A stretch of 64,000 bases of DNA from Planctomycetota bacterium (GCA_024280855.1 JAJRPG010000006.1:45222-109221); one strand, 5' to 3'. Counted from the first letter of the stretch, positions 21,647 through 31,599 are shown. Made by a program: numbers and translations. Notes: generated by a model not told the origin, from the letters alone.

Positions 21647-22104
21647 AACCAAGTGAACAATTAGCCAGCCTGTCGATTACGCTTCCAGCCGTGACTAAGC
21701 CTGTGGGCAGTTATGTGCCAGCCATTCGCACGGGAAACCTTATTTTAACCAGTGGGCAGATTCCAATTTGCGACGGCAAGGTTACTTGCAGCGGAAAAGT
21801 TGGGGCTGATGTAACGCTGGAAGAAGCAGCGGAAGCCGCGAAGCTTACCGCGATGAACGGGTTAGCTGCGGCTGCGGATGTAGCTGGGGGGGTTGATAAC
21901 ATTTCGCGCATCGTGCGCGTTGCGGTGTTCGTGAATAGCGCCCCCGGATTCACCGATCAACCCAAAGTGGCTAATGGCGCGAGCGATTTTTACGCCAGCA
22001 TTTTCGGCGAAGCTGGCAAGCATGTTCGCGCAGCTGTAGGTGTCGCGGAGTTGCCGCTTAATGTAGCTGTTGAATTAGAACTTACAGTTGAAACCAAGAG
22101 CTAG
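21643..22104 (+). CDS. RidA/YjgF family protein
   Basis: VGSYVPAIRTGNLILTSGQIPICDG; VRAAVGVAELPLNVAVELELTV. Confidence 0.9.
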   Translation: MKPSEQLASLSITLPAVTKPVGSYVPAIRTGNLILTSGQIPICDGKVTCSGKVGADVTLEEAAEAAKLTAMNGLAAAADVAGGVDNISRIVRVAVFVNSAPGFTDQPKVANGASDFYASIFGEAGKHVRAAVGVAELPLNVAVELELTVETKS

Positions 22105-22111
22105 CGATTTC

Positions 22112-22250
22112 TATTGTAGGGCAGCGTCGTAGACCTGCCTTTACCATGGCTTTCGACATCCATTGACATTTGACGGTCTTTGTGCATTCAAATAGTTCAG
22201 GCAGGTCAACCTTTCGTCAGTAAACGAAAGAACGACCGTGCCCTACATAG
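22112..22250. repeat. Nested inverted-repeat element (MITE/REP-like)
   Basis: TGTAGGGCA/TGCCCTACA outer, GACCTGCC/GGCAGGTC inner, CTTTCGT/ACGAAAG hairpin. Confidence 0.55.
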
Positions 22251-22346
22251 TGGTGGATAACATTTTAAGACCACGGGTAAGCTGAATCGCTTACCCATGC
22301 CACCCGAAAAGATTTAGGTTTCGCAGGTGACACGCGGCGGCACTGT

Positions 22347-25046
22347 TCACGGGCCTAACATTAGCCCCTGAAACTCTGCGTAGTCATTGAGGTCGATCTG
22401 GTTGTTGCCGTCGAAGTCGAACTTCATCAGACACGAAAACTCGAATCCGGGTGGTTCGCTTTGGCAGAATTCAAAATCGGCAAGATCAGCTAGGTCTACG
22501 TCCCAGTCCGCGTCGAGATCGCCGGGGATGCCTGGCTGGGGCGCAGCTGCGAAGGGGGCTGCGATGTTGACACGGTAACAGGTCAACCATATTTGATAGT
22601 CCAAAAGCGTAACGGTTCCATCGTCGTCAAGATCGGCTATTGCGTTGTATCGTGGATTGCCCAAGCTACGTCCAAAGGCGGCTAGCAGCACGGCTAAGTC
22701 GTCGCCGTCCACCATTAAATCATCGTCCAAATCACCGCATAGACCATCGCTGGGGACACACACACTTGGCTCACCTAAACATGCGAACCCCGACTCAACC
22801 AGGCATGTAGCCGAGCATCTGTCGTCGTCGACGGTGTCACCGTCGTCGCACTGCTCAGCGCCTTCCATGACACCATCGCCGCAGACGATCGGGGTAATAT
22901 GGAAGACGTACGCCGCGCCGGATTGAAAGGCACTGCTATCGGTCTGGTTGCCATTGACACCCATGGCGTTGCTGCGTTCGCCATACGCTCCGATCACCAC
23001 CGTGTCGCCGGACACCGCCGCCGAGTTGCCAAATCGTTCACCTGCATCAGTATTGGACGCCTTGAGGTAGGCCCGCTGGCTCCAGACGTTGGCATCGTCG
23101 CGGACGAAGACGTACGCCGCGCCGGAATTGACCGCGCTATTGTCGGCATCGTTTCTGTTGACGCCTGTGGCGTTGCTGTCCTCGAACCACGCTCCGATCA
23201 CCACCGTGTCGTCGCACACGTCCACCGAGCGGCCAAAATAGTCACGTGCATCAGTGTTGGAGGCCTTGAGGTAGGCCTGTTGACTCCAGACACCGCCGTC
23301 ACGGACGAAAACATACACCGCGCCGGAACCGTCGACGGTGTTGTCAGCCTGGTTCCCGTTAACGCCCACAGCGTTACTGTCCTCGTGAGCTGCCCCCACC
23401 ACCACCGTGTCGCCGGACACGCTCACCGACCAGCCCAAAAAATCACTTGCATCGGTGTTGGAGGCCTTGAGGTAGGCCTGCTGGCTCCAGACACCGAAGC
23501 GATCGCGGACGAAGACGTACGCCGCGCCGGATCCAAAGGCGGTGTTGTCAGCCTGGTTCCCGTTAACGCCCACGGCGTTACTGTCCTCGTAAGCCACCCC
23601 GACCACCACCGTATCGTCGGATATGGCCACCGAACGGCCAAACTGGTCAAAACTACCAGTGTTGGAGGCCTTGAGGTAGGCCTGCTGGCTCCAGACATCG
23701 AAGCTATCACGGACGAAGATGTACGCCGCGCCGGAATCGACGGCGCTGTTGTCCGTCTGGTTCCCGTTAACGCCCACGTCGTTACTGTCCTCGTAAGCCA
23801 CCCCGACTACCACCGTATCGCCGGACACCGCCACCGACTCGCCAAACCGATCTTTTAGATCTATGTTGGACGCCTTGAGGAAGGCCTGCTGGCTCCAGAC
23901 GCCGCCATCGCGGACGAAGACGTATACCGCGCCAGAATCGACGGCGAAACTGTCCTCTGAAGCCACCCCGACTACTACCGTGTCGCCGGACATGGCTACC
24001 TTACGGCCAAACTGGTCAAAACTACCAGCGTAGGACGCCTTGAGGTAGGCCTGCTGGCTCCAGTCGCCGTCGCCGTCACGGACGAAAACGTACGCCGCGC
24101 CTGAATCGCGGCGGCTGTTGTCGGCCTGGTTCCCGTTGACGCCCGTAGCGTTACTGTCTTCCCAGGGCGCCCCGACCACCACCGTGTCACCGGACATAGC
24201 CACAGATACGCCAAATAAGTCATATTCATCAGTGTTGGACGCCTTGAGGTAGGCCTGCTGAGCGACGGGGTCGATGGTCAGCGGGTAGCGCGCACCGCGC
24301 TCGTCCACGGTCAGTCGCAACCCCGTAGCGTCTGCAATAATACGCGCGGGAAGCTCCCGCTTATCCGCGTCCCAAACTTTTAGCCCGGCGTAGTTTACGA
24401 CAACGCTACCTTGCCCATTCACAAAGCTCACGCCGAGTCCGTCAGCCTGTTCGTTAGCAAGCAAACCGCCACGCACCGCTAACCTGAATTCTAAATGATT
24501 ACTCGCCCCCAATTGGGGGTCGCCCGCTCCTGTTGGCCGACTTGTCAGCGTGAAGCCGTGTTCCAATCCGCTACGATCGTTGACGAACCACTCCTGCAAT
24601 CCGTCGTGCCAGTCATATGTCACTCGATCGTTATCCGCAGTCATGCTTGCTTGGCCATTAATGCTGCGTTGGTGACCGGGGAAGCCGTAGCTTTGCAGTT
24701 CTAATCCCCATTGCCAACTCGCACCGTCTGGCTTAACGAAAAAGCCACGCCCGTCGAAATGGGTTAGCCATTGTTGGCCAGGATTGCGAGCGCGGAATCC
24801 AGCATCCACGGCTACGGCTGCATGGCGATTCTGCTCGTACACCTGGCGGATGCTATTCCAGTCTGAACCGGCTAATCCTTCGGGGACGGCGTCCTCGTTC
24901 TTTTTGGATTCGGTTAGCGTGTCATTTGCACCGGCCGCACTGACGCTCATGCTGGTACTATCAAAGGCATCGCAACTAAAGGGAGCCTTGGCGAAAGATG
25001 GACTCTGAGATACGACGATAGCTACCGCAACAGCCATCACGCGCAC
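22347..25046 (-). CDS. Secreted FG-GAP repeat protein with DUF4215-like Cys module and C-terminal dockerin-like modules
   Basis: Seven tandem AYLKASNTD..FG.SVAVSGDTVVVGA..EDSNAVGVNGNQADN..SGAAYVFVRD units; CGDGVMEGAEQCDDGDTVDDDRCSATC; GDLDDDLMVDGDDLAVLLAAFG. Confidence 0.85.
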   Translation of the reverse strand: MRVMAVAVAIVVSQSPSFAKAPFSCDAFDSTSMSVSAAGANDTLTESKKNEDAVPEGLAGSDWNSIRQVYEQNRHAAVAVDAGFRARNPGQQWLTHFDGRGFFVKPDGASWQWGLELQSYGFPGHQRSINGQASMTADNDRVTYDWHDGLQEWFVNDRSGLEHGFTLTSRPTGAGDPQLGASNHLEFRLAVRGGLLANEQADGLGVSFVNGQGSVVVNYAGLKVWDADKRELPARIIADATGLRLTVDERGARYPLTIDPVAQQAYLKASNTDEYDLFGVSVAMSGDTVVVGAPWEDSNATGVNGNQADNSRRDSGAAYVFVRDGDGDWSQQAYLKASYAGSFDQFGRKVAMSGDTVVVGVASEDSFAVDSGAVYVFVRDGGVWSQQAFLKASNIDLKDRFGESVAVSGDTVVVGVAYEDSNDVGVNGNQTDNSAVDSGAAYIFVRDSFDVWSQQAYLKASNTGSFDQFGRSVAISDDTVVVGVAYEDSNAVGVNGNQADNTAFGSGAAYVFVRDRFGVWSQQAYLKASNTDASDFLGWSVSVSGDTVVVGAAHEDSNAVGVNGNQADNTVDGSGAVYVFVRDGGVWSQQAYLKASNTDARDYFGRSVDVCDDTVVIGAWFEDSNATGVNRNDADNSAVNSGAAYVFVRDDANVWSQRAYLKASNTDAGERFGNSAAVSGDTVVIGAYGERSNAMGVNGNQTDSSAFQSGAAYVFHITPIVCGDGVMEGAEQCDDGDTVDDDRCSATCLVESGFACLGEPSVCVPSDGLCGDLDDDLMVDGDDLAVLLAAFGRSLGNPRYNAIADLDDDGTVTLLDYQIWLTCYRVNIAAPFAAAPQPGIPGDLDADWDVDLADLADFEFCQSEPPGFEFSCLMKFDFDGNNQIDLNDYAEFQGLMLGP
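22890..24260 (-). repeat. Coding tandem repeats (about 200-bp unit, 7 copies) in the FG-GAP gene
   Basis: Recurring GGCCTTGAGGTAGGCCTGCTGGCTCCAGAC and ACCACCGTGTCGCCGGACA at roughly 200-bp spacing. Confidence 0.9.
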
Positions 25047-25192
25047 CGCTAAGCCTTTTCTGATTATCCTAATAACCTACCCCTTCCAAACGAGATTCGT
25101 GCTATGTGATCGTCACTAAACAAGAGCCTATAAACTACCAGATTTGGCCTTTATAAGTCAAGAAAATATAGCAAAAGGCGCGTAGGGCCGCA

Positions 25193-25236
25193 GGGTAGGG
25201 CATCCCGATGTAAATCGGGATTGCCTGCCGTCTTCG
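25193..25236 (-). repeat. REP-like palindrome, copy A
   Basis: GGGTAGGGCATCCCGATGTAAATCGGGATTGCCTGCCGTCTTCG; reverse complement matches copies C/D. Confidence 0.75.
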
Positions 25237-25349
25237 ATAACCAATCACTTTCCCAGCACGCCCATCATTTTAATGGGGACAAAACGGTTGGTACATACAT
25301 TTCGCCACTTACATGGTTAAATCATGCGAACTATTATGACGTTCGTTAT

Positions 25350-25386
25350 CGGCAGGCAATCCCAATGTGCATCGAGATGTCCTGCA
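25350..25386 (+). repeat. REP-like palindrome, copy B (inverted relative to A)
   Basis: CGGCAGGCAATCCCAATGTGCATCGAGATGTCCTGCA. Confidence 0.65.
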
Positions 25387-25428
25387 TTACTTGTCATGCG
25401 CCTGAGTGGGCATATAGTATAGTACACT

Positions 25429-27039
25429 ATGGCTTTTCTACGATTTATAGATGATTCAGGTACGCTTCAGTCTCGGTCGCTTGACTCAGAGCAGATTGTG
25501 ATTGGTCGGGCTTCGACTTGCGAGATTATCTTTGATACTGACACCATTTCACGCGAGCATGCACGGATTGATGTGGAAAGCGATGGCCGCTTTCGTATCA
25601 GGGATTTGGGCAGTCGTAATCGCACACTCGTAAATGGTGAGCTGGTGACGGAAACGCTGCTTTCGCCGGGCGATATTTTACGCATCGGTGATCGCGTGCT
25701 TGAGTATCGCGACGATGCGTTGCTAGGGCAGGATTTTAGTCTGGAGTTTCTTACGCCGGATAAGGCGGAGCCACCGAACTGTGAGTGGATCAAGTTGAAA
25801 GCGCCACTTTCGCTTTCGCTCGCTCAAGCCGGGCAGCTTGTGCGCTTGTCTATTGACCAACCATTATTGGCCAGGCCTGAGGACATTGCAGAAGCTGCGC
25901 TGGGGCAACTCATTTTAGAATTACAGGCCGACCGTGGTTTTATCGCGTTGAGCGGCGAGGGGCGCATGGACCTCATTCCATTGGCTAGTCGTGCTTTGAA
26001 AAAAACGCCGGGGGGCTCCTTAACACCGGCTAGCCAATCTTTTGTGTTTGCCCCCCTGTTGCAATCTGTGGCTGGCAGATATCCGAAAACCCCCTCGCAA
26101 ATAAATACTAAGTTGGGGTGTGCGACTGCGGCGGTTGTTGCGCCGCTGACGTTTAGCGGCGAAGTGATCGGCTTGGTGTACATCGACAGGCCTGCCAGTA
26201 AAAAACCTTTTCCCACACAGTCTTTGCAATACTGCATGGCAGCGGCGGCTCATATTGGCACGTTAATCGGAGAGACTTCGCGTAAGCTTACCCGTGTTGC
26301 GGCTAGAGAGGGTGCCGCGTGGGTGACATCTTTAAGGCAGGCCCAACAGGCGGTGCGCGTACCGGTTGTGCCCAGTGAAACTTTCGGTGTTGCGTTGAAG
26401 CAATTTCAAGGTCGCGCGCGTTGCGGCGATTTTATAGAAGTGGTCCACCTGGACGAGCATCGCTGCTGTGCGATTGTCGTAGACGGGGGCGGCCATGGCA
26501 TGACAGGGCTTATGCAGGCCAATGCCATAAAAATGGCACTTAGGTCTGCAGCTGAGGCCAACGAAGATGTTTTCGACGATCCCGCACCACTTTTCACTGC
26601 GTTGAACAGGTCCATCGCCGCTTCCGTCCGGCAGGTTATTCCCGTGTGTTACATTGGACTGGATACGGCTGCGGGGAAGGTGACTTATATCAATGCGGGA
26701 TGTATGCCGCCGCTGCTCATGGTGGCGACGGGGCGGCTGGTGACATTGGATCAGCCTTCGTTGGTGCTGGGTGTTGATCCGACGTATGAGTACAAAGAAA
26801 CGCGCGTCGATTTGCCTGAGTCGTTTCGGATTGTATGCCACACGGACGGCTTTGTAGAATCTACCAGTGTGGCGGGCGAGGCTGTGGGACAGGGAAAATT
26901 GCATGAATTGCTGCTGGACCCTGATTCGTTTATTGCGGCGGATGGTCTCGCGGAAAGGGTGGGGCAATTCTTTACGGCACACATGAGCGGCGCACATCCT
27001 GACGATGATGCCTCAGTTTTGGTGATTAGCCGATCCTAA
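25429..27039 (+). CDS. FHA - GAF-like - SpoIIE/PP2C phosphatase
   Basis: FHA: IVIGRASTCEIIFDTDTISREHARI...IRDLGSRNRTLVNG; PP2C: GDFIEVVHLDEHRCCAIVVDGGGHGMTGLM, VCHTDGFVES, DDDASVLVI. Confidence 0.85.
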   Translation: MAFLRFIDDSGTLQSRSLDSEQIVIGRASTCEIIFDTDTISREHARIDVESDGRFRIRDLGSRNRTLVNGELVTETLLSPGDILRIGDRVLEYRDDALLGQDFSLEFLTPDKAEPPNCEWIKLKAPLSLSLAQAGQLVRLSIDQPLLARPEDIAEAALGQLILELQADRGFIALSGEGRMDLIPLASRALKKTPGGSLTPASQSFVFAPLLQSVAGRYPKTPSQINTKLGCATAAVVAPLTFSGEVIGLVYIDRPASKKPFPTQSLQYCMAAAAHIGTLIGETSRKLTRVAAREGAAWVTSLRQAQQAVRVPVVPSETFGVALKQFQGRARCGDFIEVVHLDEHRCCAIVVDGGGHGMTGLMQANAIKMALRSAAEANEDVFDDPAPLFTALNRSIAASVRQVIPVCYIGLDTAAGKVTYINAGCMPPLLMVATGRLVTLDQPSLVLGVDPTYEYKETRVDLPESFRIVCHTDGFVESTSVAGEAVGQGKLHELLLDPDSFIAADGLAERVGQFFTAHMSGAHPDDDASVLVISRS

Positions 27040-27110
27040 AAACGTGGGCTGGTTCATCGGTCGCCCGGTTTGATTTATAAAAAGTTTCATGGTGTATTGA
27101 GTAAGCCATT

Positions 27111-28787
27111 ATGATAGCGGCTGAAGCGGCAGAACAAAGCATTATTGTCAAGCTTTTAGGTGACAAATCATTGACACCTGGGGGATTGGACGCGCTGCGC
27201 CGCGAGTCAGAAGTGAGCGGGGTTCCTTTGGTGGAAACGCTTGCGCAGCATGATCTTGTCAGTGACGCTGACATCGCGGCTTCTTATGCAGAGCAAAATG
27301 GTCTTCGCTTTTTGGATTTAACGCGGCGATTGCCGAGTCGAGGCTGGGTGTTGACGCTGGCTGAGAACGTTGCCCGTTGCAAAGAATGCATTATCTTCGG
27401 CGAAGTTTCTGGTCAGTTAGTTGTGGCTGTGGTTGATCCTTTCGATGCTTCAGTTCGTATCGCTATTTCAGAACGATTTCAGCGCCCTGTGCAATATGTG
27501 GTTAGTCCGCGATATCAAATTCTCGAAGCAATCGATCATATGTATGGTGAAGCTCGCGCGGAAGGTGCGATGCTTCAGCCTATTGCCCCCATTGCCTCGT
27601 CCGTTTCGACCACGACTGGCGCGGACATCAATATCATTTAACAGTTCGATAGTATTGTAGACGAAGCCGTCGATCGTCGTGCTAGTGATATTCATATAGA
27701 GCCTGAGACCGATCGCCTGCGCATTAGGCTGAGAATTGATGGCCGAATGATGGAGGTGAGGGCGTTCCCGCTCGACGTAACTTCTGCGATGATATCCCGT
27801 GTCAAGGTACTGGCACGCTTGGATATTACCGAACGACGGAAGCCTCAGGACGGGCGATTTTCTCATCACAGTTTCGACCAGCAAATTGATGTTCGTGTCG
27901 CAGTCATTCCTACTTCGCGTGGCGAGCGTGTGACGTTGCGTTTGCTTGCACAGGATCGCTCTCGCCTGACACTGGAACATTTGGGCATGGGGAGTGAAAT
28001 CCGGCAGGCGTTCGGGCGACTTATTCATCGGTCGCACGGCATTATTTTGCTGACTGGGCCTACGGGTAGCGGTAAATCCACGACGCTTTATGCCGCGCTG
28101 GAGACTATTAATACCGTCGACAAGCACATTATCACGACGGAAGACCCGGTGGAATATGATATTGGCGGGGTGAATCAGGTGGCGGTTGATGCGGAGTTCG
28201 GCGTGAGTTTTGCGGCTTCGTTGCGCAGCATCCTTCGTCATGACCCGGACGTGATTATGGTGGGTGAGATTCGAGACGAGGAGACTGCGCATCTGGCGCT
28301 GGAAGCTTCGTTGACTGGTCACCTTGTTTTTTCGACGCTGCATACCAACTCAGCGGTGGGAGCGGTTACGCGATTGCTGGATATGGGGTGCGAGTCGTAC
28401 CTTGTAGCTAGTGCCTTAATCGGAGTCATGGCTCAACGTCTCGTTCGTAAAATTTGCGTGCATTGCAAAAAGCCTTATGAGCCTAATCCAACTGAGCGGG
28501 ACATCATGGGCATTCCGAGAGAACGTACCGGCGTAGTGTTGTATCGTGGCATGGGTTGTACACGATGTTTACGCAGTGGCTATTATGACCGCGTTGGCGT
28601 TTACGAATATGTACCCTTTGAATCTGGCGTATCGCGGCTGGTTATGGAAAAAGCGACAACAGAGGAATTGCAAAAATTTGCGGGTGAGCATGGCGCGATC
28701 TCCCTTCGAGACGACGCCCTAGCTAAGGTACGCGAAGGGGTGACGACGCTGGAAGAAGCACTGCGCGTCACCACACTCGAAGCGTAG
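27111..28787 (+). pseudogene. GspE/PilB-type ATPase interrupted by a single in-frame TAA (27639-27641)
   Basis: Upstream ORF 27111-27641 is a GspE N-domain. In the same frame after TAA: QFDSIVDEAVDRRASDIHIEPETDRLRIRLRIDG..., then LTGPTGSGKSTTLYAAL (Walker A), HDPDVIMVGEIRDEETA and CxxC...CxxC. May be pseudogene, readthrough or sequence error. Confidence 0.85.
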
Positions 28788-28796
28788 TCAATTATT

Positions 28797-29495
28797 GTGT
28801 GTGGCCGATTTACCCTTACTAAACCAGCCGATGAGATTGCAGATTATTTTGAGCTGCACGATTTACCTGAATGGCAACCAAGATACAACATCGCGCCCAC
28901 ACAAGCCGTGCCGACTGTTCGGTTTGATGCTTCCAGTCAACGACGTGTTTTCGAATGTCGTAAGTGGGGGCTGATTCCTTCCTGGTCGCGTGATGATAAA
29001 TTCGCCGCGAAGTTGATTAACGCCCGCGCTGAAACCGCTGCTGAAAAACCATCCTTCCGAGATGCGATGAAACGTCAGCGATGCCTGATTGTGACGGACG
29101 GATTTTACGAATGGCAAGCCCCGAAGTCTAAAGGTCAGCGCAAACAGCCTTACTATATTCGGATGCAGTCGGGTTCGCTTTTTGCGATGGCTGGGTTGTG
29201 GGCGCGGTGGAAAGGAGATGATGAGCAAGTCGTTCAATCTTGTACCGTGTTGACCACGAATCCGAACGAGTTGATGAAACCTATTCACGATAGGATGCCG
29301 GTTATTTTGTCGCCCCAGGACTTTGGCCTTTGGCTAGAACCGGAGCGGACAGACCCAACAGCTTTGGAAACGCTTCTCACTCCGTACCCCGCAGACGCTA
29401 TGCAAGCGTTGGCTGTTTCAACCAGAGTGAATTCGCCATCTTGCGATGACCCTGACTGTGTGAAGCCAATAACGAGCGAAAGTGAGTTGTGGTAG
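28797..29495 (+). CDS. SRAP (HMCES/YedK) family abasic-site-processing protein
   Basis: GTG start giving MCGRF (catalytic Cys2); YNIAPTQ; KLINARAET; CLIVTDGFYEW; IHDRMPVIL. Confidence 0.95.
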   Translation: MCGRFTLTKPADEIADYFELHDLPEWQPRYNIAPTQAVPTVRFDASSQRRVFECRKWGLIPSWSRDDKFAAKLINARAETAAEKPSFRDAMKRQRCLIVTDGFYEWQAPKSKGQRKQPYYIRMQSGSLFAMAGLWARWKGDDEQVVQSCTVLTTNPNELMKPIHDRMPVILSPQDFGLWLEPERTDPTALETLLTPYPADAMQALAVSTRVNSPSCDDPDCVKPITSESELW

Positions 29496-29529
29496 GCTCG
29501 TGTGATGGACATACGGCTGGCTCACGATT

Positions 29530-30549
29530 ATGGTGCGGTGTCGTTATCCTAGTGAGAAAGAAGTATTGACAGCACAAGTTCTTATACAACGAGTTTCCTA
29601 CGGCGCGTTAGCGTTGACACTACTCATCACGCTTTTTGCGGTTGATGCGGAAGTTGGCAATCGCCTTACGGGCATAGACGGTATGCTGGCTTCGCTGTTT
29701 CAGCGCGGTAGCGTCGTCCCGCTGCTCACGGCTTTGGTCTTTTTGCAGGGCGCTCGTGAACTAAATAATTTTTATGTGCTGCGCGGCGTAAAGCCTTATG
29801 CAGGCTGTGCGTATGTGATGGTTTTGGCTGTTTTTTTAACACCCTGGTTGTCGGCTGCGGGGTGGCTTGGTGATGGCGTCGCGCAGGTGGAAGGAGCGCA
29901 GACGATGCTCCTGGTCATGCTCATCGCTATGGGCAGCGTGTGGGTGACCGCTGTTATCAAAAAGGATACAGCTGACTGTTTGCGCAATAGTAGCGCGACG
30001 TTGCAGATTATATTTTACCTTGGTTTTTTAAGTTCGTTCGGGCTGCAAATTCGGTGTGGTCGAGATATCCCCTCCGCGGCAGGCGCTTGGCTGATGCTGT
30101 ATATATTGCTGATTACGAAAGCGTCTGACATTGGCGCTTTTTTTGCCGGCAGCTTGCTTGGAAAACATAAACTTTGGCCTGGGGTTAGCCCGGGCAAGAC
30201 GATCGAGGGGGCTATCGGAGGTATACTTTTTAGCGCTGGCGTAGCTTCGCTGCTTTTATATGTGTGTCAGACGTACTTGTTGGACAATGGTATCCGAACC
30301 ATGGTCAGATTTCTCAGTCAGACTTCGCACCTGTCTCCGATGATTGCGGTGGGTCTGCTAGGCGTTGTCTTAGCGATAGCCGGGCAGATGGGCGATCTTG
30401 TTGAGTCTTGCTTTAAGCGAGACGCCAATGTAAAGGATTCGGGGCAGCTTATCCCGCGATTTGGCGGTATACTCGATTTGTTGGACAGCCCGTTAGCCGC
30501 GATGCCGGTTGCCTGGATAATTCTCACGGTCGTGTGGCCAATGCTCTAG
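29530..30549 (+). CDS. cdsA: Phosphatidate cytidylyltransferase
   Basis: Multi-TM; C-terminal signature GQMGDLVESCFKRDANVKDSGQLIPRFGGILDLLDSPL. Confidence 0.9.
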   Translation: MVRCRYPSEKEVLTAQVLIQRVSYGALALTLLITLFAVDAEVGNRLTGIDGMLASLFQRGSVVPLLTALVFLQGARELNNFYVLRGVKPYAGCAYVMVLAVFLTPWLSAAGWLGDGVAQVEGAQTMLLVMLIAMGSVWVTAVIKKDTADCLRNSSATLQIIFYLGFLSSFGLQIRCGRDIPSAAGAWLMLYILLITKASDIGAFFAGSLLGKHKLWPGVSPGKTIEGAIGGILFSAGVASLLLYVCQTYLLDNGIRTMVRFLSQTSHLSPMIAVGLLGVVLAIAGQMGDLVESCFKRDANVKDSGQLIPRFGGILDLLDSPLAAMPVAWIILTVVWPML

Positions 30550-30642
30550 TGCGATGGCGAGGCTGTTCGACTGGTGCGAATAGTTGGCCGATATTGATAG
30601 TTGTGAGTCTGGTGTTTCTGTCGGTGTGCCTGAACGAATCGC

Positions 30643-31599
30643 ATGAAAGGGCAAGATCAATTGGAATTATCGATTCCCATAGAGGATGCGTCGCGTAGGG
30701 GGGAGCTTTACGGAAGTTCCGATTGTAACCTGCGGCTTATCCGATCTGCATTTGATGTTCGGATTAGTGCCCGCGATAGCATCGTGCATCTGTCCGGTGA
30801 AGCGGAGGCTGTACAGCGTGCTGCGTTTGTGATTCACGAACTGCAAAAAGCTTTGCGAACTCGGCCTGACCTTTCGGACGAGTTGGTTCATGATTTTATT
30901 GAGCAATCTCAACATCAAAATAGTCAATCGCTGCGCTCACGGACGATCGAAGTTTTCCTGGCTTCTGCAACGATCATTCCCAAGGGCGATGGTCAGCAGG
31001 GATATGTTAATTCTATTTTCAGTAACGACCTAACCTTTTGCACTGGCCCTGCGGGGACAGGAAAAACTTTCCTGGCTGTCGCAGCTGCGGTATCGCTGCT
31101 TAGAAAGCAAAAAGTGAAACGCATCGTCCTGGTTCGACCCGCCGTCGAAGCTGGTGAAAAACTTGGCTATCTTCCCGGCGATTTGCAAGCGAAAGTAAAC
31201 CCATATCTTCGGCCTTTGTTCGACGCGATGAACGATATGATGTCATACGATCAGTTGAGACGATTTATGCAAAACGACGTCATCGAAGTCGTGCCGCTGG
31301 CGTTTATGCGTGGCCGAACGCTCAACAAGGCCGCTATCATTTTGGATGAGGCGCAAAATGCCACGGTTTCTCAGATGTTGATGTTCCTGACCCGACTTGG
31401 TCAGCGCAGTAGAATGATCGTAACTGGCGATGAAAGTCAAAGCGACCTGGGCGATAAAGAGCCGAGCGGCTTTGTGGATGCCATGCAAAGATTGGCTAAG
31501 GTTCCTGGCATAGGCATGGTTCGCCTGTCGCAAATCGATATTGTCCGACACCCATTAGTCCAGAAGGTTGTCGAAGCTTACGGGCGTGACAGGGCTTGA
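30643..31599 (+). CDS. phoH: PhoH family ATPase
   Basis: TFCTGPAGTGKTFLAVAAAV; RPAVEAGEKLGYLPGDLQAKVNPYLRPLFDAM; ILDEAQNAT; VTGDESQSDL. Confidence 0.95.
   Translation: MKGQDQLELSIPIEDASRRGELYGSSDCNLRLIRSAFDVRISARDSIVHLSGEAEAVQRAAFVIHELQKALRTRPDLSDELVHDFIEQSQHQNSQSLRSRTIEVFLASATIIPKGDGQQGYVNSIFSNDLTFCTGPAGTGKTFLAVAAAVSLLRKQKVKRIVLVRPAVEAGEKLGYLPGDLQAKVNPYLRPLFDAMNDMMSYDQLRRFMQNDVIEVVPLAFMRGRTLNKAAIILDEAQNATVSQMLMFLTRLGQRSRMIVTGDESQSDLGDKEPSGFVDAMQRLAKVPGIGMVRLSQIDIVRHPLVQKVVEAYGRDRA

Noticed and set aside
22899-23858. 319-aa + strand ORF with repeated VRRAGIDGAVV..VNAHGVTVLVSHPDHHR units
   Set aside because: Antisense shadow of the FG-GAP repeats on the minus strand; repetitive only because the coding strand is repetitive.
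25221-25454. 77-aa ORF between the inverted palindromes
   Set aside because: Overlaps repeat elements and the FHA gene start; no coding character or RBS.
27421-27660. Frameshift explanation for the split gspE (ORF 27421-27660)
   Set aside because: The homologous sequence after the stop continues in the original frame, so no frameshift is required.
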